Part shown: piece after piece, positions 18,041 through 25,900 of the stretch
Position numbering within the stretch: position 1 is the first letter of the stretch
How the letters are laid out: each line of letters starts with the position of its first letter
Source: Mycoplana rhizolycopersici
GTDB lineage: Bacteria; Pseudomonadota; Alphaproteobacteria; Rhizobiales; Rhizobiaceae
Length of the DNA: 64,000 bases
Direction of reading: 5' to 3'
Assembly (NCBI RefSeq): GCF_013378445.1
Contig: NZ_JABXYK010000002.1
Location: 186,001 to 250,000, forward strand
Program-made: the position numbers and the translations under genes
The notes under the pieces: model-generated
Database searches by the model: none
Told to the model about the DNA's origin: nothing
Seen by the model: only the letters and a program-made list of their open reading frames with translations

Positions 18041-18480
18041 CTCAAGCCGCTGACGTGGCGCGGCAGCGGCACGTCGCCGCGATCGCGATCGGCCTCGAGC
18101 CGGCGGATGCAGTCGCGCACGCTCTCGGGCGCCGGCAGGTTGTCGATCTCAGCTGCGGTAAACCAGCCGAGGTCAGCCGCATCGTCGGCGGCGACCGCAA
18201 TCGCCATGCGATCGGCCTCGACGCGGAAGACGGACAGGAAGTAGTGGCTACCGGTCGATCTGCTGTCGAGGTCGTAGGTTGCATAGAGCCTCGGATGACG
18301 GGCGACGATGCCGGTTTCCTCGGCAAACTCCCGCAGCGCCGTCTCTTCGGGCGTCTCGCCCGGCTCCGCCCGCCCGCCAGGAAACGCATACATGTCGGCT
18401 GCTGGCGGATTGCGCCGCAGGACCAGCAGGTAGCGCCCGTCGCGTTCGAGAATGGCAGAGGAGGCGGCTTGGGCTGTCAT
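18037..18480 (-). CDS. Nudix hydrolase
   Basis: 147 residues with an intact Nudix box starting GGRAEPGETPEETALREFAE and ending ETGI (about residues 35-58), matching GX5EX7REUXEEXGU, so it should cleave a nucleoside diphosphate-X compound with Mg2+. The N-terminal strand LERDGRYLLVLRRNPPA suits ADP-ribose- or nucleotide-type members. Substrate is not determinable. It is translationally coupled to the exported TIGR02301 protein that follows. Confidence 0.88.
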   Translation of the reverse strand: MTAQAASSAILERDGRYLLVLRRNPPAADMYAFPGGRAEPGETPEETALREFAEETGIVARHPRLYATYDLDSRSTGSHYFLSVFRVEADRMAIAVAADDAADLGWFTAAEIDNLPAPESVRDCIRRLEADRDRGDVPLPRHVSGLR

Positions 18481-18650
18481 CGGCGGTTCCGATTCTTCAT
18501 CGTGCCTTTATAGGTGTTCGGCGGGATTTGATCCATAGATGCTCCGGCAAAGGCAAAGCCGTGCGTTGAAAACGCAAGCTTGGCCATCTATCTCGAATGA
18601 GGTGCGCGCAGGTTTTACCTGGCGGCACCGGTTACTCGGAGGCGGCCATC

Positions 18651-19421
18651 ATGTGCGGACGATTTGCTTTGACGGAGCCTTCCGCCCGACTGAAGGAGTT
18701 TCTGGACGTCGTCGAGGTGGAGGAATTTCCGCCACGCTACAATATCGCCCCGACCCAGCCGATCCTGATCGTGGTGGCGGGCGAGCGGCAGCAACCGGGC
18801 AGCAACCTGCCGGAACGCAAGGCGATGCTGGTGCGGTGGGGGTTTACGCCGTCCTGGGTCAAGGATCCGCGCGAATTCCCGCTTCTGATCAATGCCCGTG
18901 CCGAGACTGCGATCGGCAAGGCATCCTTCCGCGCCGCCATGCGCCATCGCCGCATCCTCGTGCCCGCCACCGGCTTTTACGAGTGGCGCCGGCCGCCCAA
19001 GGGGGCGAAGGAAAAGTCGCAGGCCTACTGGATCCGTCCGCGCAAGGGCAGCCTGGTCGCCTTTGCCGGGCTGATGGAGACCTGGTCTTCCGCCGACGGT
19101 TCGGAGGTCGACACCGGCGCCATCCTCACGACGGCCGCCAATCGTGCCATCGGCCGCATTCACGACCGCATGCCCGTCGTCATCAAGCAGGAGGATTTTG
19201 CCCGCTGGCTCGACTGCAAGACGCAGGAACCGCGGGAGGTCGCCGATCTGTTCGCGCCGGTCGAGGACGACTTTTTCGAGACTGTTCCGGTTTCGGACCG
19301 CGTCAACAAGGTCGTGAATACGGATCCGGATATCCAGTCGCGCGTCGAGGAAGCGGCTCCGCTTCCGCTTCCGAAGGCAAAACCGGCCGACGATGACGAC
19401 GGCCAGCTCTCATTGCTTTAG
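18651..19421 (+). CDS. SRAP-family abasic-site peptidase (YedK/HMCES)
   Basis: A 256-residue SOS response-associated peptidase that protects abasic sites in single-stranded DNA by forming a DNA-protein crosslink through Cys2. Start at 18651 is fixed by family logic: MCGRFALT puts the catalytic cysteine at position 2 after Met removal, and GGAGG precedes it. NARAET, GFYEWRRP and HDRMPV carry the conserved Asn, Glu and His. The acidic C-terminal tail ends DDDDGQLSLL, which resembles a beta-clamp-binding QLSLL peptide. Confidence 0.93.
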   Translation: MCGRFALTEPSARLKEFLDVVEVEEFPPRYNIAPTQPILIVVAGERQQPGSNLPERKAMLVRWGFTPSWVKDPREFPLLINARAETAIGKASFRAAMRHRRILVPATGFYEWRRPPKGAKEKSQAYWIRPRKGSLVAFAGLMETWSSADGSEVDTGAILTTAANRAIGRIHDRMPVVIKQEDFARWLDCKTQEPREVADLFAPVEDDFFETVPVSDRVNKVVNTDPDIQSRVEEAAPLPLPKAKPADDDDGQLSLL

Positions 19422-19470
19422 TTTGCAAGCGCTCTACTCTGGATCAGGAGCGCGTACCGGCCTCGGGCGA

Positions 19471-19499
19471 ACCGCGCGGAACCGTTAGCTCCGCGCGGT
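19471..19499. terminator. Hairpin between convergent genes
   Basis: A perfect 10-bp inverted repeat (ACCGCGCGGA at 19471-19480, TCCGCGCGGT at 19490-19499, 9-nt loop) lies between the plus-strand SRAP gene and the minus-strand small gene that ends at 19521. No T-tract on either side; a bidirectional stop or 3'-end stabiliser. Confidence 0.4.
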
Positions 19500-19520
19500 C
19501 GCTCCCTCTCCGGTCCGCCT

Positions 19521-19700
19521 TCACGCTTCCATATGCTTGAGGCCGGCTGGCAATTCACCCTTGTTCTTGTTGCCCTGCGGTTTGCGCTGGCTGGCTGCGG
19601 CAAGCACGGCCTTCAGGCCCAGCGGCCTGTACTGGTCCTCGAGCTTCTCCGTCTTGCGGTCGCGCGGCGAAGTTGAACGCTTCGCACCTTCAGTAAACAT
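19521..19700 (-). CDS. Small basic protein, YRPLGLKAV family, copy 1
   Basis: A 59-codon gene, easily missed by length cut-offs. The product is basic (MFTEGAKRSTSPRDRK start, MEA end) with a central QYRPLGLKAVLAAA helix that is almost repeated in the gene at 19909-20055. GGGAGC lies 6 nt before the ATG, a strong Shine-Dalgarno. Two neighbouring genes on the same strand sharing a core but with different flanks argue for real coding. I do not recognise the family; small size and charge suggest a nucleic-acid- or membrane-associated role, but that is conjecture. Confidence 0.7.
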   Translation of the reverse strand: MFTEGAKRSTSPRDRKTEKLEDQYRPLGLKAVLAAASQRKPQGNKNKGELPAGLKHMEA

Positions 19701-19908
19701 TCTTTGCTCCCATTAACATTTCCGTTACGCCTAAGTTGAATGATTGGTCATCTCGGCGTTGAGGTGGTTGTATCCAATAATCTTGGTCAAATTCTGCCGA
19801 AAACTCGATTTATCTTTGTCTTGTCATGTTCATGTTTTGTTAATAATTGTTAATATGTTTACAATATAGGGCCGTTCATGTGCCGCGGATGCGACATTTA
19901 GTCATATT

Positions 19909-20055
19909 TCAGGCGTTCGGTACACTTGCATCGCGTCGGCGGGCCTTCAATTGCAGGGCGGCCGCGATGACGGCCTTGAGGCCCAGCGGACGGTAGCGTT
20001 CGACGAGATCGGTGCCGGTGGCCGGCTTCTTCTGCTGGGGCGTCTGCTTGTTCAT
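19909..20055 (-). CDS. Small basic protein, YRPLGLKAV family, copy 2
   Basis: A 48-codon gene. The product starts MNKQTPQQKKPATGTD, contains RYRPLGLKAVIAAALQLK and ends SVPNA; the core matches that of the protein encoded at 19521-19700. AAGGAG lies 7 nt before the ATG, an ideal Shine-Dalgarno. The two genes are separated by 208 nt of markedly AT-rich DNA, so each probably has its own promoter. Function unknown. Confidence 0.7.
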   Translation of the reverse strand: MNKQTPQQKKPATGTDLVERYRPLGLKAVIAAALQLKARRRDASVPNA

Positions 20056-20282
20056 GGTCTTTCTCCTTGGTCGCTGCTGGCGAACTTGCCGTGTCCTTGT
20101 TTTCGCATGGTGGTCATCCGTCCGATGTCACCCCGGAAACACGTTAGCCCGCTTGAGGATTTCGATTTCGTCATGGCCCTCTCATGCGGCAAAGATGACG
20201 AATTGGCGGCGGCGCGAAGGTCGCGCCGAAAAGTACACAGGAGAAAATGATTTCCCCGCATGGGCTTGCGGTGCGGCCCCCC
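20056..20282. other. Intergenic region upstream of the cysS promoter
   Basis: This stretch separates the minus-strand small gene from the cysS promoter. It should hold the promoter of the small gene on the minus strand, but none could be fixed. A 47-codon plus-strand frame at 20107-20250 has no ribosome binding site and is not called. Confidence 0.4.
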
Positions 20283-20311
20283 TTGACCGTCGGAGTTTCC
20301 GGCGCGATAAA
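20283..20311 (+). promoter_or_regulatory. Candidate sigma-70 promoter for cysS
   Basis: TTGACC (20283-20288), a 17-nt spacer and GATAAA (20306-20311) fit the housekeeping consensus. Transcription would start near 20318, leaving a ~137-nt leader before cysS and placing the ATG of the short leader frame at the 5' end of the message. Confidence 0.5.
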
Positions 20312-20318
20312 GCAGGCC

Positions 20319-20363
20319 ATGAAAACGGTACTCTGCATTATTTGCCGGAGCATTATTCGCTAG
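20319..20363 (+). CDS. Possible cysteine-codon leader peptide of cysS
   Basis: A 14-codon frame encoding MKTVLCIICRSIIR, with cysteine codons (TGC) at positions 6 and 9, lies in the cysS leader. If the promoter at 20283-20311 is correct, the ATG is at or next to the transcription start, so it could be translated as a leaderless message; only a weak AGG precedes it. Two Cys codons ahead of the cysteinyl-tRNA synthetase gene suggest sensing of Cys-tRNA charging, but a frame this short can arise by chance. Confidence 0.35.
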   Translation: MKTVLCIICRSIIR

Positions 20364-20370
20364 CTTCACC

Positions 20371-20428
20371 GCTGGCTTGGCCGTTTTCGTCTCCTGAAAT
20401 CCCCAGATGACAAACGGGCCGGGCCAGC
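20371..20428 (+). promoter_or_regulatory. Leader stem-loop upstream of cysS
   Basis: GCTGGCTTGGCC (20371-20382) can pair with GGCCGGGCCAGC (20417-20428) over 12 bp, including two G-U pairs. The stem begins 8 nt after the short leader frame ends and finishes 15 nt before the GGGAG of cysS, a suitable place for a ribosome-stalling-dependent switch. No T-tract follows, so translational rather than transcriptional control would be expected. Confidence 0.35.
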
Positions 20429-20455
20429 CGGACGCTTGCCCTTGGGAGAATTTCG

Positions 20456-21892
20456 ATGGCCGATAGACCGGCTCTGACCCTCTACAACACGCTGACACGG
20501 TCGAAGGCGCCGTTTGTGCCGATCGATGCCGAAAATGTGCGCATGTATGTCTGCGGGCCGACCGTGTACGACTTTGCCCATATCGGCAATGCCCGTCCCG
20601 TCATCGTCTTCGACGTGCTCTACCGGATGCTGCGGCATGTCTATGGCGAAGCGCAGGTGACCTATGTGCGCAACATCACCGACGTCGACGACAAGATCAA
20701 CGCGCGTGCGTTGCGCGACTTCGGCAAGGATATCGACGCCGGCACGGTCACGTTGAACGAGGCAATCCGCCGCGTGACGGAGAAGACCGCGAACCAGTTT
20801 CATTCGGACGTTGCAGCCCTTGGCACACTGCCGCCGACGCACGAGCCGCGCGCCACCGAGTTCGTGCAGAAACGGCAGGACGGCCGCGCGGACATGATCA
20901 CGCTGATCGAACGGCTGATCGCGCGCGGCCATGCCTATCAGGCGGGCGGGGAGGTGCTGTTCGATACCTCCTGGTCCGGATACGGCGAACTCTCCAAGCG
21001 CAATCTCGACGAACAGCAGGCCGGCGCCCGCGTCGCCGTCGACAGCCACAAGAAGAACCCGGGCGACTTCGTGCTCTGGAAGCTGTCGTCGCCGGAAGAG
21101 CCCGGCTGGGACAGTCCGTGGGGCAGGGGGCGGCCGGGTTGGCACATCGAGTGCTCGGCCATGTCGGCCGCCTATCTCGGCGAGACCTTCGACATCCACG
21201 GCGGCGGTCTCGACCTGATCTTTCCGCATCACGAGAACGAGATCGCCCAGTCGCGCTGCGCCCATGGCACGAAGGTGATGGCGAACGTGTGGATGCACAA
21301 CGGCTTCGTGCAGGTTGAGGGCCGCAAGATGTCGAAGTCGGAGGGCAACTTCGTCACCATCCACGGCCTGCTGGCGACCGAGACCTTCGGCGGCCGCAAA
21401 TGGCCCGGCGAGGTGCTGCGGCTTGCCATGCTGATGACGCACTACCGCGAGCCGATCGACTTTTCGGTGAAGCGACTGGAGGAGGCGGAGCGGCTGCTCG
21501 CCAAGTGGCCCGCCGGAAACACCGGCGAGGCGGGCGAAGGGACGGTCGATCCGGCCGTGCTCGCGGCATTGGCCGACGATCTCAACACGGTCGCAGCCGT
21601 TCAGGCGCTGCACGCGCTGGCCCACAAGGCGGCCAACGATCCGGCGGCTGCGGCATCGTTCCAGGCGAGTGCGGCACTGCTCGGGGTAAGTCCGAAAAAG
21701 GTCGAGATTTCAGAGGCCCTGGAGGCGGGCGTTGATTCGATCATTCAGCTTCGCCTGGAGATGCTGAAGGCCAAGAACTTCGCCGGGGCCGACAAGATCC
21801 GTGACGATCTTCTCGCCAAAGGCATCCAGCTCAAGGACGGCAAGGACCCGGCGACCGGCGAGCGCGTGACGACCTGGGAGGTGAAGAGGTGA
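20456..21892 (+). CDS. cysS: Cysteinyl-tRNA synthetase
   Basis: A 478-residue class I aminoacyl-tRNA synthetase that charges tRNA-Cys. [16 protein letters not shown] near residue 33 combines the zinc-binding cysteine with the HIGN motif; [13 protein letters not shown] and the HHENEIAQS segment carry the other zinc ligands; KMSKSEGNF near residue 290 is the second ATP motif. GGGAG precedes the ATG. Length is typical. The leader contains a possible Cys-codon peptide and stem-loop. Confidence 0.97.
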   Translation: MADRPALTLYNTLTRSKAPFVPIDAENVRMYVCGPTVYDFAHIGNARPVIVFDVLYRMLRHVYGEAQVTYVRNITDVDDKINARALRDFGKDIDAGTVTLNEAIRRVTEKTANQFHSDVAALGTLPPTHEPRATEFVQKRQDGRADMITLIERLIARGHAYQAGGEVLFDTSWSGYGELSKRNLDEQQAGARVAVDSHKKNPGDFVLWKLSSPEEPGWDSPWGRGRPGWHIECSAMSAAYLGETFDIHGGGLDLIFPHHENEIAQSRCAHGTKVMANVWMHNGFVQVEGRKMSKSEGNFVTIHGLLATETFGGRKWPGEVLRLAMLMTHYREPIDFSVKRLEEAERLLAKWPAGNTGEAGEGTVDPAVLAALADDLNTVAAVQALHALAHKAANDPAAAASFQASAALLGVSPKKVEISEALEAGVDSIIQLRLEMLKAKNFAGADKIRDDLLAKGIQLKDGKDPATGERVTTWEVKR

Positions 21893-21956
21893 GGTTTGCG
21901 GCCAGGTCTCTATTGGCATATGCTGAGGCATAGGCCAGCTGGCAATGGAGGCTGCG

Positions 21957-22235
21957 ATGAATGTCGTGCGTGTCGAAAAGAACACCGGCCAGGAAACAGG
22001 TGAAAGGGTCGTCAAGCTATTTCGCAACGGCCGCAACCAGGCTGTGCGTATTCCTGTGGAGTTTGAGCTGCCGGGCGACGAGGCCGTCATCCGCAGGGAC
22101 GGCGACCGCCTGATCATCGAGCCGAAACAAAAGAAGAGTGATCTCCTGGAGTGGCTCTCCACGCTTGAGCCGATCGACGAGGATTTTCCCGATCTCGACG
22201 AGAGCCTGTTGCCGAACCGGGATGTCGATCTGTGA
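21957..22235 (+). CDS. vapB: VapB-type antitoxin
   Basis: A 92-residue AbrB/SpoVT-fold antitoxin. VVKLFRNGRNQAVRIPVEFEL near residues 17-37 is the VapB DNA-binding swapped-hairpin motif, and the acidic C-terminus (DEDFPDLDESLL) is the usual toxin-neutralising tail. GGAGG lies 5 nt before ATG 21957, which is preferred over an in-frame ATG at 21945. VapB with VapC should repress the operon. It lies 64 nt after cysS. Confidence 0.9.
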   Translation: MNVVRVEKNTGQETGERVVKLFRNGRNQAVRIPVEFELPGDEAVIRRDGDRLIIEPKQKKSDLLEWLSTLEPIDEDFPDLDESLLPNRDVDL

Positions 22236-22657
22236 CTGAGGCGCGCTACATGCTTGATACGAATACGGTCTCCCATCTTTTCAAGCGCCCTCAGGGAGCT
22301 GTGGCGCAGCGCATTGCCGAGGTCGGAAAGGACAATATCTGTGTGAGCGTCGTCGTCGCCGCCGAGATGCGCTACGGCAGCTGCAAGAAGAACTCGGTTC
22401 GCCTCTCCGCCGCGGTCGAAGAGTATCTGGCGCGCGTCGAAGTTGTCCCCTTCGGTCCGCCGGCAGACGAGGCCTATGCAGACATTCGCCTGTCGCTGGA
22501 GGGGCGCGGCACGCCGATCAGTCCTAACGACATGCTGATCGCCGCCCATGCGATTTCGCTCGGCATGACACTGGTAACGGACAATATGCGTGAGTTTACC
22601 CGCATCGAAGGACTGACAATGGAAAATTGGGTCCAAAGCGACGAGCTCACACCATGA
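22232..22657 (+). CDS. vapC: VapC-type PIN-domain toxin ribonuclease
   Basis: A 141-residue PIN-domain endoribonuclease. Acidic metal ligands are visible in YMLDTNTVSHL (D9), VAAEMRYG (E~45), PNDMLIAAHA and LVTDNMREF, the complete set for an active VapC, which usually cleaves initiator or other tRNAs. The GTG start overlaps the vapB stop (GTGA), so translation is coupled, and the vapC stop in turn overlaps the first GFA gene (ATGA). Confidence 0.92.
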   Translation: MTEARYMLDTNTVSHLFKRPQGAVAQRIAEVGKDNICVSVVVAAEMRYGSCKKNSVRLSAAVEEYLARVEVVPFGPPADEAYADIRLSLEGRGTPISPNDMLIAAHAISLGMTLVTDNMREFTRIEGLTMENWVQSDELTP

Positions 22658-23136
22658 CCGCCCCCCTCCATACCGGCGGCTGCCAGTGCGGCGCGGTCCG
22701 GTTCAGCGTTCACGGCGCGCTGACGGACAGCTCGATCTGTCATTGCCGCATGTGCCAGAAGGCCTTCGGCGCCTACTATGCGCCGCTGGTGTCCACGCGC
22801 GGCGCCGAGCTCTCCTGGACGCGGGGAGAGCCGAAGCGGTTTCGTTCGTCGAATTTTGTGCTGCGCGGCTTTTGCGCCGATTGCGGAACGCCGTTGACCT
22901 ACGAGGCGCCGGACGGGGTCGCGATCGCAGCCGGCGCCTTCGACGACCCCTCGCTGCTGCCGCCGGTGGTGCAGTTCGGCACCGAGGCGAAGGTGCCCTT
23001 CGTCGATGCCCTGCATACGCTGCCGGGGCATGCGACGGAGGAGGATGCGCAAGCGGCGCCGTTCGTGCTCGAGATCGTCTCCTACCAGCATCCCGACCAC
23101 GACACCGAGACATGGCCTCCGGAGCAGCGCCGATGA
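22654..23136 (+). CDS. GFA-family protein, copy 1
   Basis: A 160-residue member of the GFA (glutathione-dependent formaldehyde-activating, CENP-V/DUF636) family. Zinc ligands are seen in GGCQCGAVRF, ICHCRMCQKAFG and FCADCGTPL. Most bacterial members are of unproven function; the name does not mean formaldehyde activity is shown. ATG 22654 overlaps the vapC stop. First of three tandem copies. Confidence 0.88.
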   Translation: MTAPLHTGGCQCGAVRFSVHGALTDSSICHCRMCQKAFGAYYAPLVSTRGAELSWTRGEPKRFRSSNFVLRGFCADCGTPLTYEAPDGVAIAAGAFDDPSLLPPVVQFGTEAKVPFVDALHTLPGHATEEDAQAAPFVLEIVSYQHPDHDTETWPPEQRR

Positions 23137-23627
23137 GCATCGCGCGGATCTATACGGGCGGCTGCCAGTGCGGGGCGGTGCGCTACCGCGCCGAGGGCAC
23201 GCTCGACGATCCGCACCTGTGCCATTGCCGCATGTGCCAGAAGGCGGCGGGCAACTATTTTCTGCCGCTCGCCAATGCCGCGCGCGCGACGTTCCGCGTC
23301 ACCCGCGGTGCGCCCGGCTGGTTCCAGTCGTCAGAGCATGTGTACCGCGGCTTCTGTCGCGACTGCGGCACGCCGCTCTTCTACGACATGCCCAAGGAGC
23401 GCTTTATCAACATCGTACTCGGCTCGCTCGACGATCCGGAGGACGTGCGCCCGCATGCGCAGTCTGGCGTCGAGTCTCGCATGTTCTGGTTTTCCCAGCT
23501 CGCCCGCCTGCCTGAGACGGAGACCGATGCGGCCGGACCGGCCGGACGCGAGCGCCACATCGCCATCCTTGAATCGAACCGCCAGCATCCGGACTACGAC
23601 ACGGATCACTGGCCACCGGAGGAGTGA
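23133..23627 (+). CDS. GFA-family protein, copy 2
   Basis: 164 residues with the same zinc-ligand pattern: GGCQCGAVRY, LCHCRMCQKAAG and FCRDCGTPLFY. It is moderately similar to its neighbours, so the three copies are old duplicates rather than a recent expansion. The ATG overlaps the stop of copy 1 (ATGA). The C-terminus NRQHPDYDTDHWPPEE is shared in form by all three (HPDHDTETWPP; HPDHETDHWPA), a useful group signature. Confidence 0.88.
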   Translation: MSIARIYTGGCQCGAVRYRAEGTLDDPHLCHCRMCQKAAGNYFLPLANAARATFRVTRGAPGWFQSSEHVYRGFCRDCGTPLFYDMPKERFINIVLGSLDDPEDVRPHAQSGVESRMFWFSQLARLPETETDAAGPAGRERHIAILESNRQHPDYDTDHWPPEE

Positions 23628-23629
23628 CT

Positions 23630-24106
23630 ATGACTGAGACCGTTCGAACCGGCGGGTGCCAGTGCGGCGCCGTCCGCTTCCGCATCCACGGCGCCCTCGG
23701 GCGTCCGTCGATATGCCATTGCCGCATGTGCCAGAAGCAGTTCGGCGGCTTTTTCTCTGCCCTTGTCACCGCGCCGAAGGACGGGGTGGAGTGGACGCGC
23801 GAGGAACCCAGCTATTTCCAGTCGTCGGTGAATATCGGCCGTGGCTTCTGCAGGAATTGCGGCACGCCCATGACCTACCGACATCCCGGCGGGCTGGAGA
23901 TCGCGATCGGCACCTTCGACGATCGCACCGATCTCGCGCCGCAGATCCAGGTGAACTATGCGTCCCGTCTGCCCTGGGTCGAGACCATCTTCGATCAGCC
24001 GGTGCATGACGATCAGGACTATTATTCGCGTCAGGAGAAGATCATCTCCTTCCAGCACCCCGATCACGAGACCGACCACTGGCCCGCGCACGGGCTGAAG
24101 ATTTGA
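23630..24106 (+). CDS. GFA-family protein, copy 3
   Basis: 158 residues: GGCQCGAVRFRIHGAL, ICHCRMCQKQFGG and FCRNCGTPMTY provide the zinc sites. ATG 23630 is chosen because GGAGGA lies 6 nt upstream; a GTG at 23624 would overlap the stop of copy 2 (GTGA). Last gene of the vapB-vapC-GFA-GFA-GFA run; a RIME-like remnant follows. Confidence 0.88.
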   Translation: MTETVRTGGCQCGAVRFRIHGALGRPSICHCRMCQKQFGGFFSALVTAPKDGVEWTREEPSYFQSSVNIGRGFCRNCGTPMTYRHPGGLEIAIGTFDDRTDLAPQIQVNYASRLPWVETIFDQPVHDDQDYYSRQEKIISFQHPDHETDHWPAHGLKI

Positions 24107-24146
24107 AGCTTGTGTGAAAGCGCAGGCGGGAATTGCCCCCACGCAT

Positions 24147-24219
24147 CCTGACCTTCTCCCCGTCAACAGCAAGAGGGGACGAAGGCGGTGCGGCAGGTGA
24201 TCGGCAGGCCGGGTGAGGG
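24147..24219. repeat. Degenerate RIME-like palindromic element
   Basis: The gap before cimA contains CCTTCTCCCC...AGAGGGGACGAAGG and, read on the minus strand, CCCTCACCCGGCCTGCC, the boundary sequence of Rhizobium RIME elements. It is more decayed than the element at 7538-7654. Confidence 0.6.
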
Positions 24220-24258
24220 CCACAAGACGAAAGATCGTTCCCAGGGAGGGAACAGGCA

Positions 24259-25875
24259 ATGAAGAAAGAACGCATCTACCTCTTCGACACGACGCTGCGC
24301 GACGGCCAGCAGACGCCGGGCGTGGATTTTTCGGTCGAGGACAAGATCGCGATCGCGGCGATGCTGGACGAATTCGGCCTCGACTATGTCGAGGGCGGCT
24401 ATCCCGGCGCCAATCCGACCGACACCGCCTTCTTTTCCCGCAGGCGCACGGAGAACGCCCGCTTCGTCGCCTTCGGCATGACCAAGCGTCCCGGCGTTTC
24501 GGCCTCCAACGATCCGGGGCTGGCGGCCCTGATCGCGGCGTCGAGCGATGCGGTCTGTCTTGTCGCCAAGAGTTGGGACTATCATGTCCGCGTCGCGCTC
24601 GGCTGTACCAACGAGGAGAACCTCGAAGCGATCGCCGCCTCCGTGAAGGCCGTCAATGCGGCCGGCAAGGAGGCGATGGTCGATTGCGAGCATTTCTTCG
24701 ACGGCTACAAGGGCAATCCCGAATATGCGCTCGCCTGCGCGAGGGCCGCCTACGATGCCGGCGCGCGCTGGGTGGTCCTCTGCGATACCAATGGCGGCAC
24801 GCAGCCTCCGGAAATCCGCGAGATCGTAAAGGCGGTCATCGCCGCCGGCATTCCCGGCGCCAACCTCGGCATCCACGCGCACAACGACACCGGGCAGGCG
24901 GTTGCCAATTCCCTGGCTGCCGTGGACGCGGGCGTGCGCCAGATCCAGGGAACGCTGAACGGCATCGGAGAGCGCTGCGGCAACGCCAACCTCGTCACCC
25001 TCATCCCGACGCTCGTGCTGAAGGAGAGCTACAGCAGCCGTTTCGAGGTCGCGATCGACGACGAGCGCCTGCAGGGATTGACGCGCCTGTCGCACCAGTT
25101 CGACGAGCTTCTGAACCGCTCTCCCGATCACCAGATGCCTTATGTCGGCGCTTCGGCCTTCGCCACCAAGGCGGGTATCCATGCTTCGGCCCTTCTGAAG
25201 GACCCGCGGACCTATGAGCACGTGCCGCCCGAAAGCGTGGGCAACCTGCGCAAGGTCATGGTGTCCGACCAGGGCGGTAAGGCGAACTTCATCAACGCCC
25301 TGAAGCTGCGCGGCATCACGGTGTCCAAGGACGATCCGAAACTCGATCGGCTGATCGAGATCGTCAAGGAACGGGAAGCGACCGGATACGCCTATGAGGG
25401 GGCCGATGCGAGCTTCGCATTGCTTGCCTGCCGCACGCTCGGCTCGATCCCGGACTTCTTCCACGTCGAGAGTTTTCGCGTGATGGTCGAGCGGCGCTAT
25501 GATGCCAACGGCAATCTAAAGACGGTTTCCGAGGCGGTGGTCAGGGTGCTGGTCGACGGCGAGACGATGATGTCGGTCGCCGAAGGGCACGGGCCGGTCA
25601 ATGCGCTGGACCTGGCGCTTCGCAAGGATCTCGGCAAGTATCAGAGCGAAATCGGCGATCTCGAGCTTGCGGACTACAAGGTGCGCATTCTCAACGGCGG
25701 CACGGAAGCCATTACGCGCGTCCTCATCGAATCGACCGACGGCACGGGCGCGCGCTGGTGGACGGTCGGCGTTTCCGACAATATCATCGATGCGTCCTTC
25801 CAGGCCTTGATGGACAGCATCGTCTACAAGCTCTTGAAGAATCGGGGCGAGGCCGGGCGCATCGCCGCGGAATGA
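24259..25875 (+). CDS. cimA: (R)-citramalate synthase
   Basis: A 538-residue enzyme condensing pyruvate and acetyl-CoA to citramalate, the threonine-independent entry to isoleucine. FDTTLRDGQQTPGVDFS near residue 9 and the HAHNDTGQAVANSLAAVDAG metal-site motif are shared with isopropylmalate synthases, but overall length and sequence suit the CimA group (TIGR00977). The C-terminal ~130 residues form the LeuA-type regulatory domain, so end-product inhibition is expected. GGAGG precedes the ATG. Confidence 0.92.
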   Translation: MKKERIYLFDTTLRDGQQTPGVDFSVEDKIAIAAMLDEFGLDYVEGGYPGANPTDTAFFSRRRTENARFVAFGMTKRPGVSASNDPGLAALIAASSDAVCLVAKSWDYHVRVALGCTNEENLEAIAASVKAVNAAGKEAMVDCEHFFDGYKGNPEYALACARAAYDAGARWVVLCDTNGGTQPPEIREIVKAVIAAGIPGANLGIHAHNDTGQAVANSLAAVDAGVRQIQGTLNGIGERCGNANLVTLIPTLVLKESYSSRFEVAIDDERLQGLTRLSHQFDELLNRSPDHQMPYVGASAFATKAGIHASALLKDPRTYEHVPPESVGNLRKVMVSDQGGKANFINALKLRGITVSKDDPKLDRLIEIVKEREATGYAYEGADASFALLACRTLGSIPDFFHVESFRVMVERRYDANGNLKTVSEAVVRVLVDGETMMSVAEGHGPVNALDLALRKDLGKYQSEIGDLELADYKVRILNGGTEAITRVLIESTDGTGARWWTVGVSDNIIDASFQALMDSIVYKLLKNRGEAGRIAAE

Positions 25876-25900
25876 TGACCGGCAGCCAAGGAATGAAAGC

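Noticed and set aside
19418-19603. A 61-codon minus-strand frame overlapping the small gene at 19521-19700
   Set aside because: It is in a different frame from the small gene supported by a Shine-Dalgarno and paralogy, and shows no motif.
19840-19853. TTAA-N6-TTAA in the AT-rich gap between the two small genes, resembling a CtrA box
   Set aside because: The CtrA consensus needs a 7-nt spacer; here it is 6, and AT-rich DNA gives such pairs by chance.
20107-20250. A 47-codon plus-strand frame (MVVIRPMSPRK start)
   Set aside because: No Shine-Dalgarno, no similarity to the neighbouring small genes, and it would lie upstream of the likely cysS promoter.
20052-20498. A 148-codon minus-strand frame overlapping the cysS start
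   Set aside because: It overlaps cysS, its promoter region and the small gene start, and has no recognisable domain or ribosome binding site.
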